Shown: in pieces, positions 14,897 to 17,887 of the stretch
How the letters are laid out: every line of letters begins with the position of its first letter
Position numbering within the stretch: the stretch's first letter is position 1
From: Azoarcus sp.
Lineage (GTDB): Bacteria > Pseudomonadota > Gammaproteobacteria > Burkholderiales > Rhodocyclaceae
Assembly: GCA_031282905.1 (NCBI GenBank)
Contig: JAITCV010000019.1
Location: forward strand, 1 to 17,887
Direction: 5' to 3'
Length of the DNA stretch: 17,887 bases
The notes under the pieces: generated by a model
What the model saw: the letters and a program-made list of their open reading frames with translations, nothing else
What the model was told of the DNA's origin: nothing
Databases searched by the model: none
Program-made: the position numbers and the translations under genes

Positions 14897-15949
14897 ATGA
14901 TCGAAACCGACGAACTCCGCCCTGATACCGAACGAATCATCACGCCACGCGCCAGCCGTCAGGAAGATGCCATCGAGCGCGCGTTGCGGCCCAAGCGACT
15001 GGCGGAATACGTCGGTCAGGCCAAAGTGCGCGAGCAACTGGAAATTTTCATCACCGCCACCCGGGCCAGGAAAGAGCCACTCGATCACATTCTGCTCTTC
15101 GGCCCACCCGGACTGGGCAAGACAACCCTGGCCCACATCATCGCCGCCGAAATGGGCGTGAACCTGCGCCAGACCTCGGGGCCCGTGCTGGAACGCGCGG
15201 GCGATCTCGCCGCGCTGCTCACCAATCTCGAACCGCAAGACGTGCTGTTCATCGACGAAATCCATCGGCTCTCTCCGGTCGTCGAAGAAATTCTTTACCC
15301 GGCGCTCGAAGATTTCCAGATCGACATCATGATCGGCGAGGGCCCTGCGGCACGTTCGGTGAAACTCGACTTGCCGCCTTTCACCCTGATCGGCGCAACC
15401 ACTCGCGCCGGCATGCTCACCAACCCACTGCGCGACCGTTTCGGCATCGCCTCGCGGCTGGAGTTCTACAGCGCCGAAGAACTCACCCTCATCGTCACCC
15501 GTTCGGCGCGGCTGCTCAATGTCAGCATCGACAAAGAGGGCGCGCTCGAAATCGCCCGCCGCGCGCGCGGCACGCCCCGCATCGCCAACCGCCTGTTGCG
15601 CCGCGTGCGGGATTATGCCGAAGTCAAGGCCAGCGGCGACATTACCCGCGCCGTGGCGAACGCCGCGCTGGTGATGCTCGATGTCGATGTCCTTGGCCTC
15701 GACCTCATGGATCGCAAGCTGCTCAGCACGATATTGGAAAAATTCAGCGGCGGTCCGGTTGGGCTGGACAACCTCAGCGCGACCATCGGCGAATCGGCCG
15801 ACACCATCGAGGATGTGATTGAACCTTACCTGATCCAACAAGGCTACCTGCAACGCACGCCGCGCGGCAGGATCGTCACGCCGGGCATATGGCGGCATTT
15901 CGGCCTCATCGCGCCCCGGACAGAGAACGCCGATATGTTTCCTTCGTGA
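14897..15949 (+). CDS. ruvB: Holliday junction branch-migration ATPase RuvB
   Basis: 350 residues, typical length. RuvB forms hexameric rings that, with RuvA, drive ATP-dependent branch migration of Holliday junctions for resolution by RuvC. Seen: Walker A GPPGLGKT at 69-76, Walker B LFIDEIH at 117-123, sensor 1 GATTRAG at 166-172, the arginine-finger region NPLRDRFG at 176-183, sensor 2 GTPRIANRLLRRVRDYA at 225-241, and a C-terminal winged helix with GPVGLDNLSATIGE and LIQQGYLQRTPRGR. The start MIETDEL is preceded by AGGA at rather short spacing. ruvA and ruvC are not next to it in this window: the upstream neighbour is an unrelated membrane protein. A small membrane-protein gene follows after 26 bases. 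Nothing in the key residues is missing. Confidence 0.98.
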   Translation: MIETDELRPDTERIITPRASRQEDAIERALRPKRLAEYVGQAKVREQLEIFITATRARKEPLDHILLFGPPGLGKTTLAHIIAAEMGVNLRQTSGPVLERAGDLAALLTNLEPQDVLFIDEIHRLSPVVEEILYPALEDFQIDIMIGEGPAARSVKLDLPPFTLIGATTRAGMLTNPLRDRFGIASRLEFYSAEELTLIVTRSARLLNVSIDKEGALEIARRARGTPRIANRLLRRVRDYAEVKASGDITRAVANAALVMLDVDVLGLDLMDRKLLSTILEKFSGGPVGLDNLSATIGESADTIEDVIEPYLIQQGYLQRTPRGRIVTPGIWRHFGLIAPRTENADMFPS

Positions 15950-15975
15950 TTTCCGCTCCAGAAGCTACGACAGCC

Positions 15976-16290
15976 ATGCGCAATATCCAGGTCATGATGT
16001 TCATTTCATGTATCACACTTGGACTGTTCCTGCTCCTGCATGGTCCGGCCTTTTTCCTGCCTGACCGTTACGATCCGACGCATGGCTGGCAGTTCGACGC
16101 CACCTCGGCCCGCCTGCTCGGTGGCGGATTGCTTGCGTTGGCGGCGGTGGGTTTCATCTTCCTGCGCCACCATTACGGCATCGAACGCCGCCTGCCGGGC
16201 CCCGCGATGCAATGGCTCTATTTTGCCCTCGTCGTGCTCGCGCTCGGGCTGATTTCGCTGGCAATCAACCTGGCCGATCCCGTTGGTTGA
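15976..16290 (+). CDS. Small inner-membrane protein with three membrane segments
   Basis: 104 residues. It begins MRNIQVMMFISCITLGLF and has hydrophobic segments at about 5-27, 47-65 and 78-98, with a polar loop PDRYDPTHGWQFDATSARLL between the first two. No enzyme motif and no family that I can name. It lies 26 bases after the ruvB stop on the same strand and may be cotranscribed, though no strong ribosome-binding site is visible before the ATG at 15976. Function unknown. Confidence 0.65.
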   Translation: MRNIQVMMFISCITLGLFLLLHGPAFFLPDRYDPTHGWQFDATSARLLGGGLLALAAVGFIFLRHHYGIERRLPGPAMQWLYFALVVLALGLISLAINLADPVG

Positions 16291-16608
16291 ACGGCTGAAA
16301 CAGATAACAAACCAATACGTGCACTACCCAACATTCGTCATGGCGAATTCACTGGCGATAACGGCGGAATTGTCATGCCGCCTTTTTCGGGAAACGAAAG
16401 CGATCGTTTCGATCGTGGCGAGGGCCAGGACACGATCGTCGATACGGGTGGCGATGACACCATCGCGTTTGGCGAGCACATCGACTTCGACCCACTGTGG
16501 TTCAGGCGCGTGGGCAACTGTCTGGAGGTTGACCTGATCGGCACGGAGGAGTTGTGTCATGGAAACCACACACATCGTCTCCACAATCGGCTACAACGGG
16601 CACAATGA
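16291..16608 (+). pseudogene. Stranded fragment of an RTX/haemolysin-type calcium-binding protein
   Basis: In one plus-strand frame directly after the preceding stop, the text reads GNESDRFDRGEGQDTIVD, GGDDTIAFGEHIDFDPLWF and RRVGNCLEVDLIGTEE. Family knowledge: this Gly/Asp-rich pattern followed by DLWFRRVGNDLEV-like sequence is the C-terminal repeat segment of large secreted RTX adhesins and haemolysins. After GTEE the similarity stops and the frame ends 22 codons later. An ATG at 16375 is available, but there is no signal, no long repeat array and no secretion gene nearby. I read it as a remnant of a large gene removed by recombination. It could still be translated as a 77-residue peptide. 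Confidence 0.6.
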
Positions 16609-16662
16609 CAACGCATCATCATCCCGAACGCCAGCCCGCAGAACAAATCCGCATTCCCATCA

Positions 16663-16690
16663 TTGCATGTCGCCATGTCCATGCTATATT
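16663..16690 (+). promoter_or_regulatory. Promoter of the truncated parB-like gene
   Basis: TTGCAT at 16663-16668, a 16-base spacer and TATATT at 16685-16690, with a TG one base before the -10 hexamer (extended -10). It lies 38 bases upstream of the start. Confidence 0.5.
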
Positions 16691-16728
16691 CCGGACCTTC
16701 ACCCTGACTCCATCCTCGGAGCATGGCC

Positions 16729-17130
16729 ATGGCAACAAGACTTTCCGCCGAAATTCTCAAGATACCGTTGGCGCAGCTCGTGCCCTCGCCCTTCAACGTG
16801 CGCAGCGTTCGGACGGAAGCGCGGATCGAGGAGCTTGCGCGCAGCCTCGAGGCGGAAGGACAACGGGAGCCGATCACCGTTTATTCGGGAACGAAAGAAG
16901 ACGGGGGAAAACACTGGATCATCTCGGGCGTCACGCGCTATCTTGCCGCCTCACGTCTGGGGTGGGAGACGCTGGACGCACGGGTGGATGTAACGTTCGA
17001 TAGCGCCGACGCGCTGACGCTGGTGAAAGCCAGCCGCCTGCACAACGACACCCACCAGGAGACGGATCTGGATCGTGCGTTTGTCGCCAAGATGTGCACA
17101 AAAACCGCTCTTAAGTTTGTAACACCATGA
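16729..17130 (+). pseudogene. ParB-like protein, truncated after the N-terminal domain
   Basis: 133 residues from ATG at 16729, which has GGAG at 7 bases; an ATG at 16723 is too close to that site. Seen: a ParB/sulfiredoxin-type domain with IPLAQLVPSPFNVRS at about 13-27, IEELARSLEAEGQREPITVY at about 33-52, and WIISGVTRYLAASRLGW at about 64-80 (in place of the usual GxRR box), then HQETDLDRAFVAKM. Family knowledge: a helix-turn-helix DNA-binding domain should follow the DLDRAF segment. Here the text changes to CTKTALKFVTP and stops, so the DNA-binding part is missing. Such ParB-like genes are typical of plasmids and integrative elements. No parA and no parS-like site is visible. Likely a remnant cut at about 17090 by a deletion or insertion. 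Confidence 0.7.
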
Positions 17131-17188
17131 TTTATAAGGCGAATTTGCAAAAGTGCAGCGTTACCCCCTCACAGGAAGATCGGAAGAC

Positions 17189-17887
17189 ATGAACCCACAA
17201 AACATGCGGGACATGATGAAAGTCGAAAAATGGGGTGGATCATTGATTCATGCGCTGTCACGGCTTGCGCCCAGATTTTTGCTGCTACTGGTGATGGTTT
17301 TGTCGCAGTCACAGGCGGGAGCGGCTTCCGGTGAGGTTGGCGGGCAGGTGCGGGTAATCATCCGGGAGGTTCCCGAGCACGATATAGCCGTCCGCGCTCG
17401 CCAGTGGGTCGACGAAACCATCCAGCCCTTCGATCAGGATGACAGCCCAACCAGGCGGGAGAAAATCGCTGAAGCAATCCTCAAGGTAGGACGAAGGTCG
17501 GTCGTGCAGCACGGCGATGGCTTCAATGTAATGTTTGTCTTCTATGACGAAATCGATCGCCGTTTCAGGTCGGACAAGCATCTCGTCATACAGCGGATGG
17601 TCGCTGAAATGTTGGTACTGAAAGGGATGTACATGAGGGACAAGCGCGATCGCAGGGAATCCGTTGCTATCTTCGAGGAGTTCGAGTGGCGCTTTGGCCA
17701 GAACGATGATCCGATCATCCGGGCACTGTCTGCCAAGGCGCTCGTCGAAAAAGGCATTGCCTGGCTGAAGATCGATAACCCAAGTGCGGCCATTGCCGCC
17801 TATGACGAGGCCGTGTCTCGGTTCGGTGAAGATGAATTCCCCGCAGTACGGGCACAGGTTGCTTATGCTTTGCTCCAGAAGGCTCTC
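17189..17887 (+). CDS. Exported TPR-like repeat protein, N-terminal part
   Basis: 233 codons from ATG at 17189 to the window edge, still open. A purine-rich GGAAGA precedes the start; an internal ATG at 17213 is an alternative. A signal peptide or anchor is seen at about 29-47 (LAPRFLLLLVMVLSQSQAGA). The next about 100 residues hold no motif I know. From about 150 there are helical repeats of the TPR kind: ESVAIFEEFEWRFGQNDDP, then AKALVEKGIAWLKIDNPSAA and IAAYDEAVSRFGEDEFPAVR, with a spacing of about 40 residues. Such proteins act as periplasmic scaffolds or as parts of larger multi-domain proteins, and the missing C-terminus would decide. It lies 58 bases after the broken parB-like gene and is less GC-rich than the core genes. 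Confidence 0.75.
   Translation, partial: MNPQNMRDMMKVEKWGGSLIHALSRLAPRFLLLLVMVLSQSQAGAASGEVGGQVRVIIREVPEHDIAVRARQWVDETIQPFDQDDSPTRREKIAEAILKVGRRSVVQHGDGFNVMFVFYDEIDRRFRSDKHLVIQRMVAEMLVLKGMYMRDKRDRRESVAIFEEFEWRFGQNDDPIIRALSAKALVEKGIAWLKIDNPSAAIAAYDEAVSRFGEDEFPAVRAQVAYALLQKAL

Noticed and set aside
14870..15898. A 342-residue minus-strand frame opposite ruvB
   Set aside because: ruvB is certain from its AAA+ motifs; the opposite frame is its shadow.
17110..17165. GTAAC and GTTAC flanking the end of the parB-like gene as possible insertion-site ends
   Set aside because: Five-base inverted repeats occur by chance and no transposase or target duplication is visible.

Overview
The window looks like a GC-rich proteobacterial chromosome, most likely a beta- or gammaproteobacterium. 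The reasons are a YbaL/RosB-type antiporter, a complete YfiR-YfiN-YfiB signalling module, a lipoprotein cytochrome of the c5 type, a biotin-synthesis aminotransferase and a canonical RuvB. I see no rRNA, tRNA, CRISPR array or intact insertion sequence.

Left part (1-4425). On the minus strand lies the N-terminal part of a cation/proton antiporter that leaves the window at base 1. Upstream of it is a tightly coupled minus-strand operon, yfiR-yfiN-yfiB, whose genes overlap by 4 bases and which ends at a strong hairpin. It encodes a periplasmic repressor, a membrane diguanylate cyclase and an outer-membrane OmpA-like lipoprotein, which together control cyclic di-GMP. Divergent from it is a lipoprotein monohaem cytochrome c.

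Middle (4426-7240). bioA stands alone, and a 10-base tandem duplication sits where its ribosome-binding site should be. It is followed by a visibly AT-richer islet with a good promoter, a 12-base perfect palindrome, a small hypothetical gene and two tandem copies of a small lipoprotein gene. The second copy is degenerate and its frame runs on antisense to the next gene.

Centre (7241-9997). A three-gene minus-strand cassette encodes a 198-residue protein with an acidic tail, a 236-residue unknown and an ATP-dependent DNA ligase-like protein with all nucleotidyltransferase motifs, an unusual motif I and a C-terminal extension. I know no named system with this composition, and it is the best candidate here for an undescribed DNA- or RNA-processing system.

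Right part (10233-17887). A 1437-residue exported, multi-membrane-segment protein of unknown function appears to contain an internal duplication. It ends at a clear terminator. ruvB and a small three-segment membrane protein follow. The end of the window (16291-17887) is a scar-like zone: a stranded RTX-type calcium-binding fragment, a truncated ParB-like gene with its own promoter, and the start of an exported TPR-like protein that runs off the end.
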